The notes below the pieces were generated by a model, which ran no database searches, was not told the DNA's origin, and saw only the letters and a program-made list of their open reading frames with translations. Source: Chloroflexia bacterium (GTDB taxonomy: Bacteria > Chloroflexota > Chloroflexia > Thermomicrobiales > UBA6265). From it: a stretch of 64,000 nucleotides of DNA. Where the stretch lies: NCBI GenBank assembly GCA_013698305.1, contig JACCVC010000168.1, forward strand, positions 1 to 64,000, read 5' to 3'. Shown in pieces: positions 44,033 to 51,695 of this stretch. Every line of letters begins with the position of its first letter. Position 1 is the stretch's first letter. The translations under genes were made by a program, and so were the position numbers.

Positions 44033-46051
44033 CTACGAAAGGACGTGGACTGGATCGGATTCCATGATCCGGCGTAGCTCAACGACCTGGTCCCGCAGGA
44101 GCGCGGCCTTCTCGAACTCGAGATTCTTGGCCGACTTTTTCATCTGTGATTCCAGATCCTTGACCATGCGGGTCAGTTCTGCTCGGGGCAGCTCGTGGAT
44201 CACCCCTTCAGTGGCGCCATTACCTGCGTCGTACTGCGCCGCCTGTTCGGCGACCTGCCGGACCCGGTCGGTGAGGTCCTTGATCTCCTTGACGATGCCT
44301 CGCGGCTCGATGCCGTGCTGCAGGTTGTGAGCGATCTGCCGCTCGCGTCGACGGTAGGTTTCGTCGATGGCCGCCTTCATGGAGCGGGTCATGGTGTCCG
44401 CGTACATGATGACATGGCCCTCGACATGCCGCGCGGCACGGCCCACAGTCTGAATCAGTGCCCCCTCGGAGCGCAAGAAGCCTTCCTTGTCGGCGTCGAG
44501 GATCGCCCCCAGCGAAACCTCCGGCAGGTCGAGGCCCTCTCGCAGCAAGTTGATGCCAACTACGACGTCATGGATGCCCAGCCGGAGGTCGCGGAGAATC
44601 TCGATCCGCTCGAACGTGTCGATCTCGCTATGGAGATAGTGGGTGCGCACCCCCATCTCCTTGAGATAGTCGGATAGGTCTTCCGCCATGCGCTTGGTGA
44701 GCGTGGTAACGAGGGCGCGCTCCCCTTTGGCGACACGCTGGTTGATTTCCGCAAGGAGGTCGTCGATCTGACCCTTGGTTGGACGGACCGTGATGGCGGG
44801 ATCGACGAGTCCCGTTGGCCGGATCACTTGCTCCACGATTCGTGATGAGTGCTCGTACTCGTACGGACCAGGCGTGGCGGAGACGAAGACCGCCTGTCCA
44901 ACAGTGCGCTCGAACTCCGCGAAGGTGAGCGGTCGGTTCTCCCGCGCCGACGGCAGGCGAAAGCCATGCTCGACCAGGACGTCCTTGCGGGAGCGATCAC
45001 CACCGAACATGCCCCGAATCTGTGGCAGGGTCATGTGCGATTCGTCAACGAAGAGCAGGAAGTCGTCGGGAAAGTAGTCGATCAGGGTCGAGGGCTGCTC
45101 GCCTTCCTTGCGTCCGGAGAGATGCATTGAGTAGTTCTCGATGCCGGCGCAATATCCCGCCTCCTGCATCATCTCGAGGTCGTACATCGTCCGTTGCTTG
45201 AGACGGGCGGCTTCGAGCACCTTGCCATTCGCGTCGAGGAACTTCACCCGATCGTTGAGCTCGTCCTCAATGCGTTGCAGAGCGGCGCCCATCTTGTCGC
45301 TTGAGGTGACGAAGTGCTTGGCCGGATAGATCGCAACCTCGGTACGGGTCGCAAGAATTTCGCCAGTGAGCGGGTCGACTTCAACGATCCGTTCGACTTC
45401 GTCACTGAAAAACTCGATCCGGATTGCGATCTCTTCGTAGGCTGGATACACCTCGAGCGTGTCACCGCGCACGCGGAATGTGCCGCGCGTGAGATTCATG
45501 TCATTGCGGTCGTACTGGATATCGATCAGATGCCGCAGCACCTTGTCTCGACGGATCGACTCGCCCTTCCGGAGCGACACTGTCGTGCTCTGGTACTCTT
45601 CGGGCGTGCCGAGGCCGAAGATGCAGGAGACCGAGGCGACGATCAGCGTATCGCGACGCGTGAGCAAAGACCGCGTGGCCGCGTGGCGGAGCTTGTCGAT
45701 CTCCTCGTTGATGTCCGCGTCCTTCTCGATGAAGGTGTCGGTGCGAGCGACGTATGCTTCCGGCTGGTAGTAGTCGTAGTAGGAGACGAAGTACTCGACG
45801 GCGTTCCTGGGGAAGTACTCCTTGAACTCGGCATAGAGCTGGGCCGCCAGCGTCTTGTTGTGGGCGAGCACCAGTGTCGGGCGATTGACGTGCTGGACGA
45901 CGTTCGCCATCGTGAACGTCTTGCCCGATCCGGTGACGCCAAGGAGGGTCTGGAATCGATCTCCCTGTTCCATACCCTCAATGAGTTCTTCGATCGCGTG
46001 CGGTTGGTCGCCGGTCGGCCGCATCGGGCTGTCAAGTTGAAACTGGGGCAT
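44033..46051 (-). CDS. uvrB: Excinuclease ABC subunit B
   Basis: A 672-residue helicase-like damage-verification subunit of nucleotide excision repair. Walker A is GVTGSGKTFTMANV near residue 40. The beta-hairpin region is FVSYYDYYQPEAYV. The DESH box and helicase motifs follow (FVDESHMTLPQI, FVSATPGPYE, QTVGRAARH). The C-terminal UVR motif lies in ESQMKKSAKNLEFEKAALLR. Length is normal. uvrA and uvrC are not in the window. Confidence 0.96.
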   Translation of the reverse strand: MPQFQLDSPMRPTGDQPHAIEELIEGMEQGDRFQTLLGVTGSGKTFTMANVVQHVNRPTLVLAHNKTLAAQLYAEFKEYFPRNAVEYFVSYYDYYQPEAYVARTDTFIEKDADINEEIDKLRHAATRSLLTRRDTLIVASVSCIFGLGTPEEYQSTTVSLRKGESIRRDKVLRHLIDIQYDRNDMNLTRGTFRVRGDTLEVYPAYEEIAIRIEFFSDEVERIVEVDPLTGEILATRTEVAIYPAKHFVTSSDKMGAALQRIEDELNDRVKFLDANGKVLEAARLKQRTMYDLEMMQEAGYCAGIENYSMHLSGRKEGEQPSTLIDYFPDDFLLFVDESHMTLPQIRGMFGGDRSRKDVLVEHGFRLPSARENRPLTFAEFERTVGQAVFVSATPGPYEYEHSSRIVEQVIRPTGLVDPAITVRPTKGQIDDLLAEINQRVAKGERALVTTLTKRMAEDLSDYLKEMGVRTHYLHSEIDTFERIEILRDLRLGIHDVVVGINLLREGLDLPEVSLGAILDADKEGFLRSEGALIQTVGRAARHVEGHVIMYADTMTRSMKAAIDETYRRRERQIAHNLQHGIEPRGIVKEIKDLTDRVRQVAEQAAQYDAGNGATEGVIHELPRAELTRMVKDLESQMKKSAKNLEFEKAALLRDQVVELRRIMESDPVHVLS

Positions 46052-46085
46052 GGACGTTTACCTTGAGTGATGCGCAGGTTGAAAG

Positions 46086-46748
46086 CTAATGAGAGTCGGC
46101 CCTGTCGCCACCTGTTTCCTGTTCATCAGGCGACGGGAGGTCTGGTTCGGGATCAGGGGCGCGATAGTGATGCACTTCCGCGGCAGGCTCCAGCCCATCA
46201 TTGTCGTCGCTTTCCGACGTCGTCGGCGACTCGGGGGCCGCCGTCGAGTCGGGAGACGATAGTTCAGTGTCGGCGGCGGTTGTTTGGGGCTGGAAGCGGT
46301 AGATCTCGGACTCCGTTTCGCCGATGCTCATGATCTCGTCAATATGGCGCACCGCCCAACGCTGACCGGAAAACGGGAGCCGCGCTGTCGCCTCGTCGCG
46401 ATCGAACCATCCCGCATCCTGAAAGTCCTCGGCGAGATTGACCGCCGACTGGTCGACGATCGTGACACCGAGCACTGGCGCGAGCACCACCGCGTCTCGA
46501 GCCTCGTCGTAGAACTGGTTGATAAAATCCGCGGAGTAGAAGCGGTCGATGGCGAGGCCCGCCAGGGAACTGACGGCGCTGCGAGCGGCATCCGACGCTG
46601 ACGTGCCGACTGGTATTTCCTGATGGAATGCCTGCCAGGTTTGCGCCATCGGGACATCATTGCGGCGCTGTAACAGGAGGAACTGTACGCGAGCGTTCAG
46701 GCGCCGGAATACGTACACATCAACAATGTCCGTCACGACACTCGTCAT
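46086..46748 (-). CDS. NUDIX-fold protein lacking the catalytic box
   Basis: A 220-residue protein. Residues 1-145 follow the NUDIX fold: VDVYVFRRLNARVQFLLLQRR, TWQAFHQEIPVG, and WFDRDEATARL at the end. At the NUDIX box position (GTSASDAARSAVSSLAG) the glutamates of REUxEExG are missing, so hydrolysis is unlikely. Residues 150-220 are an acidic, Pro/Ser-rich tail. ATG 46748 has GGAGG 11 nt upstream; an ATG at 46814 would overlap the next gene. It may bind nucleotides or act as a regulator. It precedes uvrB by 34 nt. Confidence 0.7.
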   Translation of the reverse strand: MTSVVTDIVDVYVFRRLNARVQFLLLQRRNDVPMAQTWQAFHQEIPVGTSASDAARSAVSSLAGLAIDRFYSADFINQFYDEARDAVVLAPVLGVTIVDQSAVNLAEDFQDAGWFDRDEATARLPFSGQRWAVRHIDEIMSIGETESEIYRFQPQTTAADTELSSPDSTAAPESPTTSESDDNDGLEPAAEVHHYRAPDPEPDLPSPDEQETGGDRADSH

Positions 46749-46785
46749 CTGTCGTAAATCCTCCGTAATGTAGCCTGATTGAGGA

Positions 46786-47238
46786 CTATCGGTTGAGCTT
46801 CTTCTTGAGGTCATCGATCCAACCGCGGGAGCGTCCGTTGGATACTGGCGGGAGGTTGCTCACCACTCTGCCGCGCCAGCGTGCCTGGTCGGCCGGAGAT
46901 GTCTCAGGCTGACGCACGGCGAAGGGTATGAATACCATAACGACCGCCGCCAATGCGAAAAGGGTGGCCAGGAGGCTGAGGTGCGGGGCCAGGTATGCGG
47001 CAATGATGGCGAACACGATCGCGGTCAGGATTGGTATCTTCATGGCAAGGCGGATTGCATTGCCCTTGAGAAGCTGAACATCGGGCGAGGACTGTTGCCG
47101 CTGCTGGCGGGCCGCGATTCGTTTCTGATCGACTTTTTGCTGGAACGAAATCGGCCGCGCGCGCGCTTTTTCCAGAATCTCATCGACTTCTCGTTGGAGG
47201 CGGTCGTCGGGTTGGGTGGGTTGGTGTGGAATTGGCAT
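46786..47238 (-). CDS. Small membrane protein of unknown function
   Basis: A 150-residue protein. Residues 1-60 are polar, charged and helical, with many Gln and Arg. Two hydrophobic segments follow at about residues 66-82 and 86-106, and a short basic tail ends in DDLKKKLNR. The start is ATG 47238 with GGGAG 9 nt upstream. It looks like a small inner-membrane accessory protein. It leads the 11-kb minus-strand run and lies 37 nt before the NUDIX-like gene. Confidence 0.65.
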   Translation of the reverse strand: MPIPHQPTQPDDRLQREVDEILEKARARPISFQQKVDQKRIAARQQRQQSSPDVQLLKGNAIRLAMKIPILTAIVFAIIAAYLAPHLSLLATLFALAAVVMVFIPFAVRQPETSPADQARWRGRVVSNLPPVSNGRSRGWIDDLKKKLNR

Positions 47239-47371
47239 GAGACATGCTCCCTGAAAGGCAACTGCGCGGCATGGCGAAGAACCTTGGCGCCAACCGCAAG
47301 GCAATGGTACCGCAGCCGTCGACGTAGTATATGCATCATGTAGAAGAGTGGCTGCAACAGGAGAGCATGTG

Positions 47372-47854
47372 ATGAGCGGCTATCGATTCAATGTCATCGA
47401 CCCAACAGGAGTGGTGAGCTTTCTGGGACCTCGTCACGGCTCCAAGATGATCGCGGCCGCGTGTGGAGCAAATCACAAGGACGTGGATGGAGTGCTGACG
47501 TTCGTTCATTCTCTCGACGAACTCTGGGCTCGCGAGATTGAGCGGGGACTCGAAGCCTTCGACGCCGAGAAGCGCAGCGAGCCAGCTGGCGCCCTCAGCA
47601 GCGACGTGGCAGCCGAGCGCCGAGATTGGCTCAGACCGTTCCGTGTGGTCGATCAGGAAACTCGTCAGGCGAGCATGAAACCGGGCCCACTGGGGTTGCT
47701 CGTGGTCAATCTCAAGGAGCACCGAATCATCCAGGTCGATAACCGCTCGATCGGCCTGCGCCGAACGGACCGCGGGCGCGTGCGTCGGAATGGCAAACCG
47801 ACCCGCATGTTGTTTCGGTATCGATTGCCGTCGGATTGGGCGATCGTACCCTAG
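47372..47854 (+). CDS. Protein of unknown function
   Basis: A 160-residue soluble protein, not recognised. It begins MSGYRFNVIDPTGVVSFLGP and carries a helical centre (VHSLDELWAREIERGLEAF) and a basic C-terminal third with KPGPLGLLVVNLKEHRIIQVDN. No metal or nucleotide motif is evident. ATG 47372 has AGGAG about 8 nt upstream. It overlaps the 3' end of tyrA by 4 nt in convergent orientation. It lies divergent from the run that starts at 47238. Confidence 0.6.
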   Translation: MSGYRFNVIDPTGVVSFLGPRHGSKMIAAACGANHKDVDGVLTFVHSLDELWAREIERGLEAFDAEKRSEPAGALSSDVAAERRDWLRPFRVVDQETRQASMKPGPLGLLVVNLKEHRIIQVDNRSIGLRRTDRGRVRRNGKPTRMLFRYRLPSDWAIVP

Positions 47855-48855
47855 CGAGAGTTCCTGCCGTTTCGGTCTCGTGATCGGCCAAGACCGCCAA
47901 GGAACATCCTTCCCATCTGATCGCCAAACGAGTGCTTGTCAGCCTGGCGCTGGGTCTCGGTCAACGCCTCGTCGGTCCGGTTGACGGTAAGCTCCAGCCG
48001 GGCACGATCATCCTGGGCTTGTTCGAGATATGAGAACAGCTTGTTTGCGCCTTCGTCCGAGTCGTCGGCGACCAGCGTCCTGAGCTCACTCAGGGATTCG
48101 ATGTACTGGTCGATCCAGCGACCGATCGCATCGCGGTTGGTGATGGCGATGTCCCGGTGCATCTCCGGGCTTCCCAGCGCCAGGCGAGTTGTGTCGCGCA
48201 GGCCGGACGACGCCAGCGACCGCATGTCGCGCCAGGCCGGATCGGCCGTGACCGCGCGAACCAGCGCGGCGGCAGACAGGAAGGGCAGGTGGCTGACGGC
48301 GGCGACATAGCTGTCATGTTCGGTGGGGTCCACAAAGTAGGATTCCGCGCCGACCGCGGCGACGATGCCGAGCACCGTGCGAATGGCCTCTTCGCCAGCT
48401 GTAACCGCCGGGCTGACCACCCACGTTGCGCCCTTGAACAGGTCGGGGTCGGCGGCGTCGAGGCTCTCCGCCTTGCCGGCCATGGGATGGCCACCGACAA
48501 AGGAAACTGTGGACGGCAGGGATCGCGCCCACTCCATCACGTCGACCTTGGTCGAGCCAGTGTCCGTGACGATCGCGCCGGACTTGAGGTCCTCAGCGAT
48601 GTCTTCCATCACCTGCTTCATCGCCTGGACCGGGGTGGAGAGGACGACGACATCGGCGTTGGCGACCGCCTTGCCAAGCGACCATTCCGAACTGTCGATC
48701 GCGCCCAGCTTCTTCGCCTTGTTCTGCCGGGAGACATCCTCGTCAAAGCCGACGATGGTGAGGCTGTTGTCGTTGACGCGAGACCAGCGTTTGAGCGCAA
48801 GTCCGATCGAGCCACCGATGAGTCCCAGACCAATGATGGTCACCTGCTGCGCCAC
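47851..48855 (-). CDS. tyrA: Prephenate / arogenate dehydrogenase
   Basis: A 334-residue NAD(P)-dependent enzyme of tyrosine synthesis. The N-terminal dinucleotide motif is IIGLGLIGGSIGLAL. VTDTGSTKVDVM, the active-site FVGGHPMAGKAES, and AVSHLPFLSAAALV are typical of TyrA. No ACT or chorismate mutase domain is attached. The GTG at 48855 has AAGGA 7 nt upstream. It follows the SH3b-like gene by 42 nt. Prephenate and arogenate specificity cannot be separated from sequence. Confidence 0.93.
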   Translation of the reverse strand: MAQQVTIIGLGLIGGSIGLALKRWSRVNDNSLTIVGFDEDVSRQNKAKKLGAIDSSEWSLGKAVANADVVVLSTPVQAMKQVMEDIAEDLKSGAIVTDTGSTKVDVMEWARSLPSTVSFVGGHPMAGKAESLDAADPDLFKGATWVVSPAVTAGEEAIRTVLGIVAAVGAESYFVDPTEHDSYVAAVSHLPFLSAAALVRAVTADPAWRDMRSLASSGLRDTTRLALGSPEMHRDIAITNRDAIGRWIDQYIESLSELRTLVADDSDEGANKLFSYLEQAQDDRARLELTVNRTDEALTETQRQADKHSFGDQMGRMFLGGLGRSRDRNGRNSR

Positions 48856-48897
48856 ACCTGTGTCCTTTCTGCCTGCGTTCCGGAGGCAGCGTTCGAG

Positions 48898-49521
48898 CTA
48901 TGGTTCGAACTCGTTCGTGTCGATTTCCCGAACCCAACCTTCCAAAACATCTTCATTGTCATCAGTAGGTTCGGTGCGGAACCTCATCCAGCGGACTCCG
49001 TCCTGTTCCGAGTCTTCTCCGAGGTATTCTAGTGGAGTCGCTGCAGGGAGCGTCGTCAGGATGCTGGTGTCGGTCCCTGGCCCTTCTCGGAGATTGATGG
49101 AGGTGCCGTTCCCGATCTGAAAATCTGGATCAAACGCGCCGTCGTCACCATTCTCTTCGTCTTCGGTAGCTTCTTGCGCCTCTAGATCGGAGGCGGGGGT
49201 TGGAGTCGGCACGGACTCGGCGCTGTTTGGTGGTGCTTCGTTCGTGTCCTCTGCTTCTTCGTCAGCTTGGCCGAGATCGAGGCCAGAGAAGGAGGGAACT
49301 TCCGCAAGGTCCTCGGCGACGTTGGTATCTTCGGCGTCGTCGTTCGGAGCGGAACTATCGGCGCTCGACACGAAGTCGGAAGTGAATCCTTCGAGGGCGG
49401 TATAAATGACGGTAAAGGCAACGGCGCAGAACGCGACCGTCACGACCATGGAAATGCCGATCATGAGGCCGGCTCGGCGAGAACGTTGGCTCAGGCGATG
49501 AGTGAGACCCCGGTCGGACAT
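48898..49521 (-). CDS. Membrane-anchored SH3b-domain-like protein
   Basis: A 207-residue protein with a single membrane segment at residues 17-40 (GLMIGISMVVTVAFCAVAF). A long acidic, Ser/Pro/Thr linker follows (about residues 48-135). The C-terminal domain at 140-207 resembles a bacterial SH3 domain (GTSINLREGPGTDTSILTTLPAATPLEYLG, then WMRFRTE and GWVREI). SH3b domains bind peptidoglycan or other surface ligands, so the domain probably sits outside the cell. It lies upstream of tyrA on the same strand. Confidence 0.8.
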   Translation of the reverse strand: MSDRGLTHRLSQRSRRAGLMIGISMVVTVAFCAVAFTVIYTALEGFTSDFVSSADSSAPNDDAEDTNVAEDLAEVPSFSGLDLGQADEEAEDTNEAPPNSAESVPTPTPASDLEAQEATEDEENGDDGAFDPDFQIGNGTSINLREGPGTDTSILTTLPAATPLEYLGEDSEQDGVRWMRFRTEPTDDNEDVLEGWVREIDTNEFEP

Positions 49522-49708
49522 ACACTTCTCTCAGTTGAGGATGGTAAATCGAACTGTGCGGCTTCATCACAGCTTCAGGTGGCTCCCAACGCATAACAGG
49601 CAGTAGTGGCTGCGTCTACAAGGGGAGGGCCGCGAACAGTAACGCGATGTTTATACCACGGAGCCAGATTCTGCCCTGAAACCGGGCGTTGGAGCGGCGA
49701 ATTCACGG

Positions 49709-49738
49709 TCGACCGGTGGCCCAGGCAAATGGTATACT
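49709..49738 (+). promoter_or_regulatory. Promoter of the nusA-infB cluster
   Basis: TATACT (49733-49738) preceded by TGG, giving an extended -10 element, with TCGACC (49709-49714) at an 18-nt spacing. Transcription would start near 49746. Confidence 0.6.
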
Positions 49739-49766
49739 TCGTCAGCGTAATTGATCTTTTGTGATC

Positions 49767-49790
49767 AAACGTGGGTTGCGGCCCACGTTT
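49767..49790 (+). promoter_or_regulatory. Leader hairpin upstream of nusA
   Basis: Perfect 9-bp arms AAACGTGGG (49767-49775) and CCCACGTTT (49782-49790) with a 6-nt loop, about 20 nt after the predicted transcription start. The sequence beyond is only moderately U-rich. It could be an attenuator for the operon. Confidence 0.5.
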
Positions 49791-49959
49791 CTTGGTGTTC
49801 ACGGGTCAACGCTTGTCTCGGTCCCTCGGCGTTCGCGGGCCGTCCTCGATCGCCTTGCCAAAAAGCTCGGATGTGAGGTCGCGTTCGCAATTCGTGTACG
49901 AGCACGGGTCCGGGAAATACGAACCGTGGAAAGATACAAACAAAGAGGAGGTGCGCGGC

Positions 49960-51315
49960 ATGAAGGGAGAACTCTACACTGCTATCGCCCAGATTGCGGC
50001 AGAGCGCGGAATTCCGAGGGATGCAGTGCTTGCCTCGGTTCAGGAAGCGCTGACGTCAGTTTACAAGAAGAATACCGGCAGCGAAGAGGACGTTCGGATC
50101 GAGCTTGATTCCGCCTCCGGCGAGATGCAGGTGATCGTCGTCAAGACGGTTGTGACCAGTGTCGAGAACCGCGACCTGGAAATGGCCGTAGAAGAAGCGC
50201 AGATTCACGTTCCTGGCGCCGAACCTGGCGATGTGGTCAAGATCCAGCGAACGCCTGAGAACTTTGGCCGAATTGCGGCGCAAACCGTCAAGCAGGTGGT
50301 CCACTCTCGCATCCGGGATTTCGAGCGAGAGAATATCTTTCGCGAGTACCAGGACAAGGAGGGTGAGGTCCTCAATGGGGTTGTCCAGCGAGCCGACAGC
50401 CGGGCGGTGATCATCGAGCTTGGCAAGGCAGAAGCTGTCATGCCGGCACGAGAGCAGGTGCCCAGCGAGCGCTACCGAACCAACCAGCGGATCAAGGTGC
50501 TGCTCACCGAAGTGAACAGCCATTCCCGTGGACCGCAGTTGATCGTCAGCCGGTCAGACGCCCGCATGATCCGGCGTCTGTTCGAGCAGGAAGTGCCCGA
50601 AATCCAGAGCGGCGCGGTCGAGATCATGGAGATCGCGCGAGAACCAGGACTTCGGTCCAAGGTTGCGGTGGCGGCCCGCCAGGAGAAGGTCGACCCGGTC
50701 GGTTCCTGCGTGGGCGTTCGTGGAGTTCGTATCCAGAACATCGTGAATGAGCTCTATGGTGAGAAGATCGACGTGATCGAGTGGTCGCCGGACACGGCAT
50801 CGTTCATCTCGAACGCGCTGAGCCCGGCCAAGCCAACGAACGTCTCGCTCGGCGAAGACGGTGACCAGCGGGTCGCCACCGTGATTGTGCCGACCGACCA
50901 GATGTCGCTGGCAATTGGCAAGGAAGGGCAAAATGCCCGCCTTGCGTTCAAGCTGACTGGTTGGAGAATCGACATCAAGGGTCCGGAATCCCTGCTCGAA
51001 GACGGGGGAGAATTCTTCCGAAGCGCCAGCGAATCATCCGGGGGCATGATGCCCGACTTTGGCTGGCAGGGCCGACAGCCACGCGCCGTGCAGGCCGACG
51101 GCACATTTACCGTCACCAGCAAGACATACGGTCCGTTGGCCGAAGACCTTGTCCGCAAGCAGGTGGATGTCGACATTCAGCAGGGCGTGGTCGAGGTGTT
51201 CTACGAACGCGAGCTTCGGGCCCGCTTCGACCAGGAAACTGGCGATGAGCTGAATCTCGATGACGACATGAGGGTTGCCGCCGTGAGCGTTGCGCCTCAA
51301 CAGGAAGAAGAATAG
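49960..51315 (+). CDS. nusA: Transcription elongation/termination factor NusA
   Basis: A 451-residue RNA-polymerase-binding factor. The N-terminal domain (MKGELYTAIAQIAAERGIPRDAV) is followed by an S1 domain near residue 130 (GEVLNGVVQRADSRAVIIELG) and two KH domains near residues 230-340 (GSCVGVRGVRIQNIV, LAIGKEGQNARLA). The C-terminal 100 residues are specific to this lineage and end acidic. ATG 49960 has GAGGAG about 8 nt upstream. It leads the nusA-rnpM-infB-rbfA-nrnA-truB-ribF cluster; rimP is missing upstream. Confidence 0.95.
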   Translation: MKGELYTAIAQIAAERGIPRDAVLASVQEALTSVYKKNTGSEEDVRIELDSASGEMQVIVVKTVVTSVENRDLEMAVEEAQIHVPGAEPGDVVKIQRTPENFGRIAAQTVKQVVHSRIRDFERENIFREYQDKEGEVLNGVVQRADSRAVIIELGKAEAVMPAREQVPSERYRTNQRIKVLLTEVNSHSRGPQLIVSRSDARMIRRLFEQEVPEIQSGAVEIMEIAREPGLRSKVAVAARQEKVDPVGSCVGVRGVRIQNIVNELYGEKIDVIEWSPDTASFISNALSPAKPTNVSLGEDGDQRVATVIVPTDQMSLAIGKEGQNARLAFKLTGWRIDIKGPESLLEDGGEFFRSASESSGGMMPDFGWQGRQPRAVQADGTFTVTSKTYGPLAEDLVRKQVDVDIQQGVVEVFYERELRARFDQETGDELNLDDDMRVAAVSVAPQQEEE

Positions 51316-51332
51316 GAAGGGGTGGCGCGTCG

Positions 51333-51683
51333 ATGGCGAGCACTCCTAATCAGGCGGATCGCAATCGTCAACGCAAGAGTCCCAGGCCGAAGCACGTTCC
51401 GCAGCGAACCTGTATTTCATGCCGGCAGAAGGGCGACAAGCGCGGGCTGATCCGTATCGTTCGCACGCCTGAGCATCTGGTCGAGATAGACCCGACAGGG
51501 AAGCGAAATGGGCGGGGCGCGTACCTATGCCACCAGGAGCGATGCTGGGATCGGGCGCTTTCCGGAACGATGCTGGGGAAGGCATTGAACACGGAACTTC
51601 CTGACGACACAAGACAGGAACTCAAGACATTCGCGGCGACACTTGGCGACGACGCGGAAGCGCGTATCGCGGAAAATTCATAA
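51333..51683 (+). CDS. rnpM: RNase P modulator RnpM (YlxR)
   Basis: A 116-residue protein of the YlxR family. The core is PQRTCISCRQKGDKRGLIRIVR followed by GRGAYLCHQERCWDRAL, with four cysteines. YlxR proteins bind RNA, and in Bacillus subtilis RnpM modulates RNase P. The N-terminal 25 residues are basic. It lies 17 nt after nusA and 12 nt before infB, its conserved place. Confidence 0.9.
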   Translation: MASTPNQADRNRQRKSPRPKHVPQRTCISCRQKGDKRGLIRIVRTPEHLVEIDPTGKRNGRGAYLCHQERCWDRALSGTMLGKALNTELPDDTRQELKTFAATLGDDAEARIAENS

Positions 51684-51695
51684 GGAGACGGCACT

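Larger units (their letters stand above)
49522..49959. other. Gap and leader before nusA
   Basis: A 438-nt gap between divergent genes. The left part should hold the promoter for the SH3b-like gene. The right part holds the nusA promoter (49709-49738), a leader hairpin (49767-49790) and about 170 further nt of leader. No rimP gene and no convincing reading frame were found. Confidence 0.5.
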
